Assembly (NCBI GenBank): GCA_015345905.1
Contig: JADDTR010000003.1
Coordinates: 186,001-250,000, forward strand
Reading direction: 5' to 3'
Source of the DNA: Aotearoamyces nothofagi
Lineage: Eukaryota > Ascomycota > Leotiomycetes > Leotiales > Tympanidaceae
DNA length: 64,000 bases
Below, piece after piece: positions 32,059 through 42,689 of this stretch (position 1 is its first letter; each line of letters starts with the position of its first letter). Position numbers and translations under genes: made by a program. Below the pieces are notes generated by a model. That model was not told the DNA's origin. It was given only the letters and a program-made list of their open reading frames with translations, and did no database searches.

Positions 32059-33857
32059 GATGATTGATTGGTTTGATGAAGGTTATGTGTGGGAGTGTAA
32101 GGGCACTTGCACACTGCGGTATTGAGGTTTGATTTGTGGAGATGATGGTAAGATCGTCTGAAGGAATGGTGCAATGAGAAAGAAATCTGTTGATAGAGGA
32201 AGTTGAGCTGCTTATATACATAAAACAAAGCTGTTCACTGTGGTAGAGTCCTATAGCCAAAAGACTAGATGGTTGTCAATGAAACGAATAGGGCCAATAA
32301 GAAATCCTCAATAGGAGGGGAAAGGACCCCTGACTGCTAGCAGCCACAAAGAATATACGAGAGCGACTGTCAATAGTAAAGTCGTCGAGAAGACACCAAA
32401 GAATTATTTGAAACATTTTTGGAAGTTGCGGCAATACCTACTCAGTTGTAGAGGCAGGGTTGAGTCGGTAGTTAAAGACAATTATCATGGCAGACGAACT
32501 CTTCAACTCCACTTCTATTGATGAAACGAAAACTGACCGCACAGACTTAGCTATTATGCATCAATATTCCATCTCCCTTTAAACATTTCCTTAAAACCGA
32601 AGTCAATGCCATTGCAGAAGTCTTGGCCGTCTACTGCCATGGACCAGGGATTAGATGTCATCAGGAGGCGAGCATGATTCAAATCCCACACATCTCTGGG
32701 ACATCAAAGAATAAACAGTCGAAGCCGGAGATTCCGATAAAGATCTGCATCTGCCTGTCTTTCTTTACGAACATTCTCGTCGTCGTCCGTGGTTGCGCCA
32801 GTCCATATCTTATTCAGAGCCTCATTAGGAATGTCTTTGAAAATAAGCGATACCTCCGAATTTGATAACACTCCAGCCAGAGACCCTCGACAACGCAACA
32901 TCGCAATGAAAGAATATGGACAAGAACAAGCAATTATCGCTGTCTAAGGAATTGAAAGTCTCTGAAGAGAATCAACTGGCTTGAGACACCGGCCCAAATA
33001 ACGACCAGATAACCAAGGAACCCAGACGCGCAGCCATAGATATCCCAACTAAACAGTTGAGGAAAGTTTGATTCTCTGGCTTAATGATAATAGGTGGACC
33101 TTTTCGTGCCCAAACCACATTGGTGATGTTGTGACGCTTCTCGTTTTGGGGATGTTATGGGCAAACAGCCATTTCCCTCCGCTACAAAGTGAATGCCGAG
33201 TAAAAAAATGACGGGCCTTTTAAGCATCTCACTAGCAAACAGCAACACCACAGCCACTACCGACTATTGAACACTGGTAAAGAGCTTTTGCGGCTTAATC
33301 TAGCAGAAGGTGCTACGGGAAAGGGAATGATTTAGAAACAAGTGAATTGAAACCAGATTACCCAAATGCTGTTAAAACGGTCCTCAGATGCCTCCAGATA
33401 TATATGACTGGAGAGCCAGCCCTGTGCTTGACCTGAACCGAGGAGTGGCTGATGGCTATGGCTCATGTTTGCCCTGGAGAGAACATAGGGATGTGAACGA
33501 GACTTAAAGGAAGAGAGCTGTAGAATATATGTAGCCGTTAAGTGGACGAAGCTCACAGAGACAATCCCAGAGACTGTCTTCGGAGAAGAAAAAGAAGAGA
33601 GGACGTCAAATCTTTGACCCACCCTTTATCTCGTGCGCCGGCGATGCTTTAACCTTGAGGTATTTGGCTTTCGGTGGTTGTCTGGCAATCAGCCACGGCA
33701 ATGCCTGGATATCACCTTCCGGCCCTCCGCCTTCGGCTTCGCTGTAACGGGAAGCCTAAGCGACCAGCGAAAGCGGGTATTACCTTGCCTTCGGATGCTG
33801 GACAATCTGCCTTCAAATTCCATCACCTACAACGTTCTCTCTCATATCTTATTAACC
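32059..33857. other. divergent intergenic region, no firm gene
   Basis: Contains the promoters of the pheromone gene (minus) and IDH1 (plus). A 65-codon minus-strand frame at 32704-32901 (NEALNKIWTGATTDD) weakly recalls an EH-domain helix but has no supporting context and I do not call it. Nothing else is supported. Confidence 0.5.
32211..32222 (-). promoter_or_regulatory. TATA-like box of the pheromone gene
   Basis: Reads TATGTATATAAG on the minus strand, about 155 bases upstream of the pheromone start codon. The only TATA-type element noted close to this gene; position and strand fit a strong inducible promoter. Confidence 0.5.
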
Positions 33858-35185
33858 ATGGCGATGAGGGGCTCACTATCACGGTCGGCACAGGTAAGAT
33901 TTCCTGATTCCACTCTTGCCCGTGCCCTTAATGGACCTCAATGGCTAGAGATGCATCCGCTAACCTCGGCTTGTTATCAGAACATTCTGCGAACCGCCCA
34001 AGCTCCGTCCCGAGGCTTCGCAACAGTGCAATCGGGTAGCTAAAACCATTACCACTTGACGTGACCTTGAGAGCTGATTCCTATCTCAGATATCTTTAAG
34101 CCAACAAAGTATGGGGGCAAGTACACAGTGACCCTCATTCCGGGCGATGGTATCGGTGCCGAAGTCGCGGAATCCGTCAAGACCGTTTTCAAGGCCGACA
34201 ATGTTCCAATAGAGTGGGAACAAGTCGACGTGTCTGGTCTTGAGACTGGGAACAAACAGTCGGAGGAGCTCTTCCGCGAGTCAATTGCTTCCCTCAAGCG
34301 CAATAAGCTTGGTCTAAAGGGTATCCTTCACACCCCTGTCGAGCGCTCCGGCCACCAATCTTTCAACGTCGCACTTAGACAAGAGCTGGACATCTATGCT
34401 TCCATCGTTCTGATCAAGAACATTCCCGGCTACAAGACCCGACACGATAACGTTGACCTGTGCATTATCCGCGAGAACACCGAGGGTGAATACTCAGGTC
34501 TTGAGCATCAATCTGTTCCTGGTGTTGTCGAGTCCCTCAAAATCATTACCCGTGCCAAATCCGAGCGCATCGCAAAGTTTGCTTTCAGCTTCGCACTGGC
34601 CAACAACCGCAAGAAGGTTACCTGTATTCACAAGGCTAACATCATGAAGCTTGCTGACGGTCTGTTCCGCAATACCTTTAACGCAGTCGCCAAGGAATTC
34701 CCAACCCTGGAGACAAATGATATGATTGTCGACAATGCCTCCATGCAATGTGTTTCGCGTCCTCAGCAGTTTGATGTCATGGTCATGCCCAACTTGTACG
34801 GAGGTATCTTGTCCAACGTCGGTGCTGCTCTTGTTGGTGGACCAGGTATTGTGCCAGGTTGCAACATGGGCCGTGATGTTGCGGTGTTTGAGCCTGGTTG
34901 CCGACACGTCGGTCTCGATATCAAGGGCAAGGATCAAGCGAACCCAACTGCGATGTTACTGTCTGGTGCTATGCTTTTGAGGCATCTTGGTCTTGATGAA
35001 CATGCTAACCGAATCTCCAAATCGGTTTATGATGTTATCGCTGATGGGTTAGTTGTTTCTTTATGTTCTTTAATAACATTCTAACATATCTATGTAGTGC
35101 TGTTCGAACACGAGATATGGGCGGCAACAACTCTACCCACCAGTTTACACGGGCAGTTTTGGATAAGATGGAGGCTGCATTCTAG
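33858..35185 (+). CDS. IDH1: mitochondrial NAD-dependent isocitrate dehydrogenase, subunit 1
   Basis: Regulatory subunit of the TCA-cycle enzyme that oxidises isocitrate to 2-oxoglutarate, 378 residues. Exons 33858-33893, 33981-34035, 34090-35047 and 35098-35185 close in frame. The short Arg/Ser-rich N-terminus (MAMRGSLSRSAQNILRTAQAPSRGFATVQS) fits a mitochondrial presequence. Family marks: YTVTLIPGDGIGAEV, LIKNIPGYKTRHDNVDLCIIRENTEGEYSGLEHQ (split here), KVTCIHKANIMKLADGLF, DNASMQCVSRPQQFDVMVMPNLYGGILSNV, and AALVGGPGIVPGCNMG. The SRPQQFD segment replaces the catalytic-subunit pattern, which with the CNMG end points to subunit 1 rather than IDH2. The last exon gives AVRTRDMGGNNST, the usual C-terminus. 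Confidence 0.96.
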
Positions 35186-35562
35186 AGTACCGGATCGTAC
35201 TGTACATAAGGGGGCCATATACGTAAGCATCCACCGGCTGCGCGAGGCATAAGACGAAGACTGTACTTTAGCATACATGAGCAAGTGATTCCCAGACACT
35301 CTTTCCCTTTCGCAATACATGAAGTGCCGATTCAGCGAACCTCTTTGAGGACCTATGCACGTACAACGATACGTATTGTGCGCATAATCAACCTGAAGTG
35401 CAATTGATGTTGTTGTACATCACTGATTTTCATTCATTGGAGTCTGAATGTACCAAGTGGGGTGTCCAGTTTTCTTTCAAATTATCAGTAACCATCTCTT
35501 CTAATGAATGACAATAGCAACTACAGTTCTCCAAGTGACTAACCTCTCTATTCTTGTTCAGG
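35186..35562. other. convergent intergenic region, no gene seen
   Basis: 3' flanks of IDH1 and the following minus-strand gene. Nothing recognised. Confidence 0.6.
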
Positions 35563-36438
35563 CTAAGTCCTACGTCTCTTACGTAGCCTAGTCTCATCCG
35601 CATGTCTGTTGCTTGGTGCATTGGCGAACTGGACTTTCAATTCAATGGCAGCATCGACCGAATTCCTCGCGATTTCTGGCAAAGGAGGATTAAAGATGTG
35701 TAGAATAGCGAGTGCCACTGGTCCTTCTCCAATAGTACTCATAATACGCTCTGCGTCAAACACTTGTCCCGTAACTCTCTCAACCTCCTGAATCTGTGCA
35801 TTCAGCCAAATCTTATTCTCGGTCTCGATTTCCGTAAGCATTCTTTGCCATGAGGCTTTCATGTTCTCTTTGTATTTCTCGAGTACAGATTTGCACATCT
35901 CCACCCAAATCTCTTGGATGTCATGGTTTGAGGCAATCAAGCGAAGATATTGAGCATTTGATAGTGGGGTGCTGTATCTCGGGTGAGGCGCATTTGGATA
36001 GATAGAATGCCAGTCTTCGACAGCCTTTTCGAATTTCCTTCCGTAGCCTGCATCGAGTTTGCAACGGATAGTCTTAGTAGCAGCCTCTATAGCAGCGTGG
36101 AGATTGGGTGCAGTGATAGAAGAGGCCTGAACAGATTGGATTCTCTCGTCCATGATCGACCGGGCCTTTTCGTTGGTTGACAGGAATGCACGGAGCTGGG
36201 TCTTCGTCATGTTATGTAACGTCTTATATACCTCAATTGGCATTCCTTCTGTTGCTAATTGGGACAGTCCTAGTGGCATCTCTGCAACTGCTTCTGCAAT
36301 ATTAAATTTCCCTAGCACATCAAGCTTCTCCCGGAGGTTGGTCAATATCTGAGATGAGACTTCTCGTGGCTTCTTAGGAACTGTAAAGTATGGGAACTCC
36401 TTGTTGGCGAACAGCAGCTCTCTGGATGATTTCTCCAT
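35563..36438 (-). CDS. helical protein of 291 aa, unknown function
   Basis: Intronless frame with good coding character: predominantly alpha-helical, few low-complexity tracts. Notable blocks are KEFPYFTVPKKPREVSSQILTNL (split), MPLGLSQLATEGMPIEVYKTL, HPRYSTPLSNAQYLRLIASNHDIQEIW and ILHIFNPPLPEIARN. It ends in a basic RLRKRRRT that could act as a nuclear localisation signal. No signal peptide or membrane span. I recognise no domain. An upstream 5' exon cannot be excluded, since no clear promoter was seen. Confidence 0.65.
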   Translation of the reverse strand: MEKSSRELLFANKEFPYFTVPKKPREVSSQILTNLREKLDVLGKFNIAEAVAEMPLGLSQLATEGMPIEVYKTLHNMTKTQLRAFLSTNEKARSIMDERIQSVQASSITAPNLHAAIEAATKTIRCKLDAGYGRKFEKAVEDWHSIYPNAPHPRYSTPLSNAQYLRLIASNHDIQEIWVEMCKSVLEKYKENMKASWQRMLTEIETENKIWLNAQIQEVERVTGQVFDAERIMSTIGEGPVALAILHIFNPPLPEIARNSVDAAIELKVQFANAPSNRHADETRLRKRRRT

Positions 36439-37144
36439 TGAAGAAGCTTTGTCGAGAAGGGATGGACTGATGTGGTCTACCGCAACGACTATAATGCAGC
36501 GCTTTTTAGCGATTTATGGCACAATGGTGGGTGGGTTGCCACAAGAGATGGTGTATCAAGCCGAGGGCATTATGGTACTAACTCACCTTGAATCTCCGAA
36601 TTAGTCGTTAGAGATGCATTGATTGCCTTGAAAGAACGTTTAAAGCGGCCTGTGATTGGAATGTAAGGCTCAAACTTCATCGCCATGCTTATGCCACGAG
36701 TTTGTTACTATCTTGAGTGGTTATCGTCGCTGTATGTCGAAAGCATAACTTGAGTCAGCTTCATTACCGAAAAGAACATCGTACGGCACCACTAGAATAA
36801 TTCACAGATCAACGAGCTGGGGTAAATGCTTAAGATAGAAAGAAGTCTGCTTCTCACTATTTGAGCGTTTATGTCATTGGTGGATCCATAATAGGTTAGG
36901 ACCTCAATATAATGTATACAGGGGCTTCAAGACTTCTTAGAATGGGACTTCCGAGGCATATGAGAGACATCGGTATAAAGTAATGAATTTTATAGACGGA
37001 ACACCTGCCTGCATCTCATATGGCTGCTATAAGTGACTTCGGCCTATAATAGAAACCTGGAATACCGAAGAAGAAAGAGAATGTTTGAAGTGATGCCTTT
37101 ACCATACTCCTACGCCATGCTATTCAAATTCCCACTGTAACACT
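36439..37144. other. intergenic, no gene seen
   Basis: Upstream of the 291-residue gene and downstream of BUD23. Mixed AT-rich sequence with no coding frame I can support. Confidence 0.6.
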
Positions 37145-38043
37145 CTAAAAGGCAATATTTCGTTTTCGTCCAGTATATTTCGATGTCGCTTTGACAACCT
37201 TCCCTTTCCTTTCCATCTGCTCTTTCTTGCTTACAATCCAAGCCTTTGAACCCTTCTTGATCTCTTTTCTTCCTTTTTCTCTGTGTTTTCTCCGTGCATC
37301 CATGACCTCCACGCCATCCATACCTTTGACAACGCCAGTAATATCACCTCCATTACCTTCAGCAGTTGATCCGCCAACTGTTAGAACCAAGTACAACTTG
37401 GCATTTTTGGTTCCGCCATCATCCTCAAGAATACCTGCACCAAAGCCAGCTTTGATAGCCGCACCACTGATCATCGTCCGCTGCTGCTCATTCTTAGGGT
37501 AAAATTGGCAAACAGCTCTTCCGCCTCTCTTCAGACTTGCGTATAAGCCATTAAAGAATCTAGATAATCTGCCAGTAGGGGAAACATCGCTACTTTCGGC
37601 ATTGCATAACCATTGTATAGCACTGATAGAAATGGCCGCGTCGAAACTACCAGCCCGAAATGGCACGCCTTGCCCGATATCTGCAAGCATGAGGTCGCCT
37701 TCCACATCTCGCTGCAATGCTACATCAAGCATAGAAGCTGAGATGTCCATTCCGACCCATATATGTGGTCCACCATGTTCCTCTTCGACAGATGAAAGAA
37801 TTTCGCCTGATAGACCAGAGCCGCAGCCAATGTCCAGGATCACGGAGGGATCAGCCAGATCAAGGAGTTCTAGAGCTCGATTGGTCATGGAAGCTTGAAT
37901 ATTTTGTATCCGTGAGGATGTCGTGTATTTACGGGCTTCTGTGTCATTGTAATGAAGGTCTGGTGGGCTATCAGATGGTTATTAGCAGCTATTAACTTGC
38001 TGGACAATTTGGGTACATACAGAATGTCCTCGGGTCGAGACAT
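37145..38043 (-). CDS. BUD23: 18S rRNA (guanine-N7)-methyltransferase Bud23
   Basis: SAM-dependent methyltransferase that modifies a guanine of 18S rRNA and supports 40S subunit export, acting with Trm112. 281 residues from exons 38043-38021 and 37967-37145. N-terminus MSRPEDILPPDLHYNDTEARKYT is the family start. Motif I is ILDIGCGSGLSGEIL, followed by WVGMDISASML, GDLMLADIGQGVPFRAGSFDAAISISAIQWLCNA (split), RFFNGLYASLKRGGRAVCQFYPKN. The basic C-terminal domain (KAWIVSKKEQMERKGKVVKATSKYTGRKRN) is the hallmark of Bud23/WBSCR22. It shares a 300-base divergent promoter with SVP26. Confidence 0.96.
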
Positions 38044-38343
38044 GATGAATGGAACTGCCTTAGCAGGGCTAGTTTCACAGGTTCACGCAATGTCCACTCT
38101 GTCCTCTATGTCGGTCCCTTAACTGTGATATCTCGCGTTCTTCTTCAACAATTTTCGCAGAATGCTTATCGGCGCAAGATCGTCGTCATATTTTGGAGAC
38201 ATTTTTTTTTGGAAGCGCAGCCGGCATTTGCCGCAAAATCCGGGGAAGTGAACACGATATCCAACTTAATTAAGTTTGACACGCTCGACATGCCCAACGC
38301 GTCACAGTGTGCGAGATAATGAAAGTTTTATAACAGATTAACC
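38044..38343. promoter_or_regulatory. divergent promoter of BUD23 and SVP26
   Basis: 300 bases between two divergent start codons. It contains a T-run (about 38203-38212) and a TTAATTAA-like AT patch near 38265 that could favour nucleosome exclusion. No specific factor site is claimed. Confidence 0.5.
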
Positions 38344-39118
38344 ATGTGGATTCTACCACTTGTCGGCTACCTAGGCATGCTCCTGGGGTTTGGCTTTCTT
38401 ACTCTTGCCATCGGTATGTTACCTCATCTTTGCACCCCAATATACGAGCTTTAACTGACACTTGTACAGCTTCTGGACTTTATTATATGTCTGAACTGGT
38501 CGAGGAACATACCGTCCTTGCTAAGAAACTCGTCACTCGCATGATCTACGCAGTAATCGTCATTCAAATCCTCCTCGCCGTTATCGATCGCTTCCCTTTC
38601 TTTCTCTCGCTCATGACCATTATTTCACACGTTGTCTATCTTGGGAATATGCGGCGCTTTCCTGTCGTGAAGCTCTCAGATCTGTTGTTTTTGACATCAT
38701 GTGGTATATATAACCTTACTTTTACTACACTAGCTAATGGCATGCTAATGTTTTGTCAATAGTTCTGGTGCTTGTAAACCATTACCTATGGTTCAAGCAT
38801 TTTTCTTCAGTGCCTAGAGGGCCCACGCGCTCTATGTACGATACTCCAGATCTACCAACATTCACAGAAATTGCGTCATACTTCGGTCTCTGCGTTTGGC
38901 TAGTGCCATTTGCCCTCTTCGTCAGTTTGTCAGCAAGTGATAACGTCCTACCAACAATGGGCAGTGAGGAACCAAGCGGAATAACTAGAGTTGGATTAGA
39001 TAAGAAGCATGGCCGCCAGGGTATGGCGAAAGCTGTTGTTGATGGGATCAGGGATTGGATTGGGCAGGCTGGAGATGCCCTGGGATGGTGGAGAACTGAT
39101 AGGCGTAGTGGTTTCTGA
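38344..39118 (+). CDS. SVP26: Erv26/Svp26 family ER-Golgi cargo adaptor
   Basis: Tetraspan membrane adaptor that in yeast packages glycosyltransferases and alkaline phosphatase into COPII vesicles. 219 residues from exons 38344-38413, 38470-38703 and 38763-39118; all phases close. Family signature is strong: LPLVGYLGMLLGFGFLTLAIASGLYY spans the first splice (shown in part), then SELVEEHTVLAKK, a hydrophobic MIYAVIVIQILLAVI, FPFFLSLMTIISHVVYLGNMRRFP (in part), and VLVLVNHYLWFKHFS across the second splice. The C-terminal part after the fourth span (SGITRVGLDKKHGRQGMAK) is longer than in yeast and cytosolic. The second intron uses a GTATAT donor. Confidence 0.95.
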
Positions 39119-40083
39119 TGCGAGTATAACAGTTGTACGAAGGACACGGCGTTAAGATATGGTCTAACAGAGCCCATAAAGGAATATTCTAGTGAACGGT
39201 AAGAGTGTAGAATCCAAGATACAGGGTCAATTCTTCATCTGAAGAGCATGTAGCCTATGAAGTTGTCTCTGTTTTTAAAGGAAGCTCCCTTTCATGTTAT
39301 TAGACTTTCATGCACCACTAGCCTTTTGCGTTTCGCGAATTGTCTTTAAGCTGTGAAATATCCAACCTCTTATTTTACCCCCCTCAACTGCTAGCATCCT
39401 GGGCATCCTGGGCATCCTCGACCTTGCGAAAATCTGAAAATTATGGTTAAATTCCCTGCTGACTTCCTGCCGTCATTAAGGTAAGCCAGCCTGCTTCGAT
39501 AACGATAGTACTAGGATGTCTAGTAGAGCCACAATATAAGAGACTACTACAACTGTCACAAAGTAAAAGGTAGTTAGATTTTCCAGTTCGAATCTCTAAG
39601 CTTAGTATTGAGAGCCCCATTAATGATTTTAAAGCCCTTATCAAAGAAGGGGTCCAATCCAAGGGGAAACTATTCCAAAATCCGACTCCGATAAATCGAC
39701 GCTCATCTATGCTAGGGTAGCAGAACTATTCTATTATTAGTTAAGAAATATAATTGCAACAGGCAATGACCTTGACAAGAAGTTCGTCATTGCTAAATTT
39801 ACAAGCATTCGCATGATTAGGAAATGCTGATCAGATGCATATGATTGTATAAGTTAAGCTCGCCCTAAGACGTAGAGCGCGGTAACTAAGAGAGTATAGC
39901 AGAGAATGTGCTTCTAGGGATATAATATGCTGCATGCATAATGGCTCTAGAACTGTTATCAGTGTATGAAAATAGCAAATATGTATAGCAAATAGATGTA
40001 GTAACGTCCCAAGACCCATCCTCCTTCATATGCCTGGTAGCAAATTCTAGGAAACACCAACGACGCCGAGATGTTTGACTTCC
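39119..40083. other. AT-rich intergenic region, no gene seen
   Basis: About 960 bases between convergent genes. The base composition is lower in GC than elsewhere and there are many stops. I looked for transposon relics and terminal repeats and saw none that I can support. Confidence 0.5.
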
Positions 40084-40807
40084 TCAAACACGACCATATG
40101 TCTTGCCGGTGGTCTCCAACTCTGCGATCTCTTCGAGACGACCATCATACATTGCATAGATCTCGTTCGCGAGATTCAAGTGGGATTGCTCAATCGTTTT
40201 GAGATTATTGAAGATATTCACCTCAATAGAACGTCTCTTCTTTAGCAGATCACTCAGACGTTCCCAAACAGAGTTCTGAGCTTTCGTACTATAGACAAGC
40301 TACTTAGTCGAGGACTTGATAAAATACGGGTGCTGTTTATTGGCAAGTACAAGCTGTATTACCCGGCAGCCTGTCCCTATAAACGACCCTAGTGTGAAGC
40401 AAAAGAGACTGTAACTATTATATGGATTGACCTGAGAAAGGTTCTCTAAAATAATAGCGAAAATAAAGGCAGAAGCATAGAAAAACGGCAAACATAAATT
40501 AAAATGAACTGAAAATGATAGACTAAATATGGAGATTTGGGACTTACAATTTGAGTCTCCGATCATTGTAGGCCACTGAAAGCTTGGCATATGCTTTGTT
40601 GACCCGTTGGGCATGCTCATGCTCGATAGCCCTCCGCTTTGCATCCTTGCGTTTCCGGCTCTAGCAAACATAAGTCCTCGACCGTAGATGATTATAGACA
40701 GACACGCAAGAAGTACACACCGATGCTACCATATCCTGGGCCGTTCGGACATTATCTATCACGCTCATACCTTGGCTTGGTTTGGCTGCCTCGCCAGATG
40801 ACGACAT
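40084..40807 (-). CDS. small coiled-coil protein, 134 aa, unknown function
   Basis: Built from exons 40807-40721, 40660-40548 and 40288-40084; each junction is GT-AG and the total closes exactly at a stop. The product starts MSSSGEAAKPSQGMSVIDNV, has a basic helix (SRKRKDAKRRAIEHEHAQRV) and then a long heptad-like helix (NSVWERLSDLLKKRRSIEV, IFNNLKTIEQSHLNLANEIY, GRLEEIAELE). It resembles small subunits of tethering or lysosome-related-organelle complexes in shape only. The second intron, 259 nt, is long for this window and hides the gene from simple frame scans. It starts 346 bases from the divergent PXR1. No family assigned. Confidence 0.7.
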
Positions 40808-41153
40808 GGCTACTCGCCGGGAGAGTGATTGGGAGGCGATGTTGCCGATGAAAGATCTGTTGTATTGCCAGGGCTCAGAGGGAGATGATTGGTAATATCT
40901 TTCAAGAGGACGGTTTCCTCCCGGTCTGTTACAGAATTGATATCTTCGCTTTAGTAGTCAAGTCACAAGGGAGAGCCGGAATAGGCGCGACGCGCCGGAC
41001 GTGAACAATATTATTGCCTTAGGCAGATATTCAACCCCAAGAAGGCTTTAATCCTCGACACCCTAAAAATCCGATAAGAAAATAATTACATCGACCTCTT
41101 CCTCTCCACGATAACCATATTCCCACAGCATTAATTGCCCACATTAGCCCGCT
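40808..41153. promoter_or_regulatory. divergent promoter region
   Basis: Between the coiled-coil gene (minus) and PXR1 (plus). No specific motif claimed. Confidence 0.45.
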
Positions 41154-42334
41154 ATGGGATTGGCAGGGCCACGGAAGTAAGCGCATGACTTGTATACAAA
41201 GATTTGTTTGCTAACCCAGACTAGACGTGTAAAGCTTTCTCACGATCCAAATAATACAACATGGACTCGCGACACAGGTGGCTTCGGCCATAAGATCATG
41301 ACGGCCCACGGTTGGCAGCCTGGCGAATACCTTGGAGCTAAAAGTGCTGCACATGCAGAATTCCATACTGCAGCAAATGCCTCACACATCAGGGTCTTCG
41401 TCAAGGACGACAATTTAGGCCTAGGAGCAAAAAAAGGCAGTGGATTAGCAGAGGGCGAGTGCACTGGGCTGGATGTATTCCAAAGATTACTTGGCAGACT
41501 AAATGGAGACGATGAAGAGGAGATAGCCAAGGAACAGCAGTCGAGGGAGGACCTGAAGAGGGCGATCTATACCGAGCAGCGGTGGGGTTCGATCAGATTT
41601 GTGAAAGGTGGATTCTTGATTGGGGACAAGATACAGGACCTCATAGATGGCGAGGTCGACCGTCTACGACAGCTCGAGGGCAAAGATCCCGATTTAACCG
41701 GCAATCCAGCTGGTCCTGATAGCTCGAGTGAAGGCTCAGAGTCAGAAATCACTCTTGAACCTATTGCCAAACCGAAAAAGTCGAAAAAGTCGAAAAAGTC
41801 TAAGAAATCCAAGACAGAGAGTCAACCTGCAGAACCGACCAAAGTGTCAAGTACCTCAGCTCTGCTAGAAGAAGAAACATCGAAGCGGAAGTCCAAGACA
41901 AAGCGCAAAGAAGAGGAAAGTCAGGTGGATAAGAAACTTCTGAAGAAGCACAAGAAGAGGAAAGAAAGGACCCGTGATGATGATGCTATTGCCGAAAGTA
42001 CTCCCGAGAAGTCGTCAAAGAAATCGAAGCGTTCAAAGCACAAAACTAGCCAAGAAAGCGACTCTCACTCATCAAATTTGACCCCTGCCGAAGAAACCCC
42101 ACTCCGATTACCATCTCCTGTATCCACCAGTACGACATCTTCGAGTAGGCCAAGCACCCCGCAGGCCCTACTTGGAGGCCGACATGCAGTAAGATCTCGA
42201 AACATTGCGCAAAAGAGGTTGGCAGTAATGGATATGGCGTCACTAAACCAGGTTAGACAGTACCCCTGTGGAGCTTTCTTTTTTATGGAATTCAGCAGCT
42301 AACCAATCCTCAGATTTTTATGATCAAACAATAA
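41154..42334 (+). CDS. PXR1: G-patch protein PXR1/GNO1 (PinX1-related)
   Basis: Nucleolar G-patch protein that in yeast activates the Prp43 helicase in rRNA and snoRNA processing and can restrain telomerase. 356 residues from exons 41154-41176, 41225-42251 and 42314-42334. The spliced start MGLAGPRKRVKLSHDPNNTTW matches the family. The G-patch covers about residues 25-70 (GFGHKIMTAHGWQPGEYLGA, HIRVFVKDDNLGLGAKKG). A second conserved block is GLDVFQRLLGRLNG and WGSIRFVKGGFLIGDKI. The rest is Lys/Ser-rich with four KKSKKSKKSK-type units, as usual for Pxr1. The seven-codon last exon adds IFMIKQ, matching the family C-terminus LNxIFMI and confirming the last splice. Confidence 0.96.
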
Positions 42335-42689
42335 GACCTAATCTAACGAATAAATACCACCTGTTGGGCAAGATCACTTTTTGGGAGCCTAGTTGGAACC
42401 TTTGAAACTTCCACCATTCCAATTTTAACTAGTATTAGACACAAACATAACGCTTTATTTTGATCTCTTGTCAACGATTGCAATAAAGAAGCTGCTATGG
42501 TTCTATGAACTGTATAAAGTGGAAGGATGTGCAAGTTCTATTAATCAAATCCGTTGACTAGTAGTAAAATAAACTCAGTGCCAATTGAGTTAGTCGAATT
42601 TCACAAGAATAGTAATGTTGTCGAAGCTAAATGGAAGCTAAATGGGTATCAAAATAAGTACCTCTCGACATCAGAAGTGGTACAATAAT
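42335..42689. other. convergent intergenic region, no gene seen
   Basis: 3' flanks of PXR1 and MSH4. AT-rich. Nothing recognised. Confidence 0.6.

Noticed and set aside
31125-32125. Plus-strand frames opposite the pheromone gene (up to 102 codons)
   Set aside because: They are the antisense reading of the pheromone repeats and lack independent features.
32704-32901. A 65-codon minus-strand frame resembling one helix of an EH domain (NEALNKIWTGATTDD)
   Set aside because: Similarity is short, there is no EF-hand calcium loop and no supporting exon on either side. Could be a remnant, but cannot be supported.
39560-39620. GTTCGAATC-like word suggesting a tRNA T-arm
   Set aside because: No matching acceptor stem, D-arm or anticodon arm could be folded around it. 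No tRNA was recognised anywhere in the window.
39119-40083. AT-rich region considered as a degenerate transposon
   Set aside because: No terminal repeats, no target-site duplication and no recognisable transposase or polymerase peptide were found by eye.
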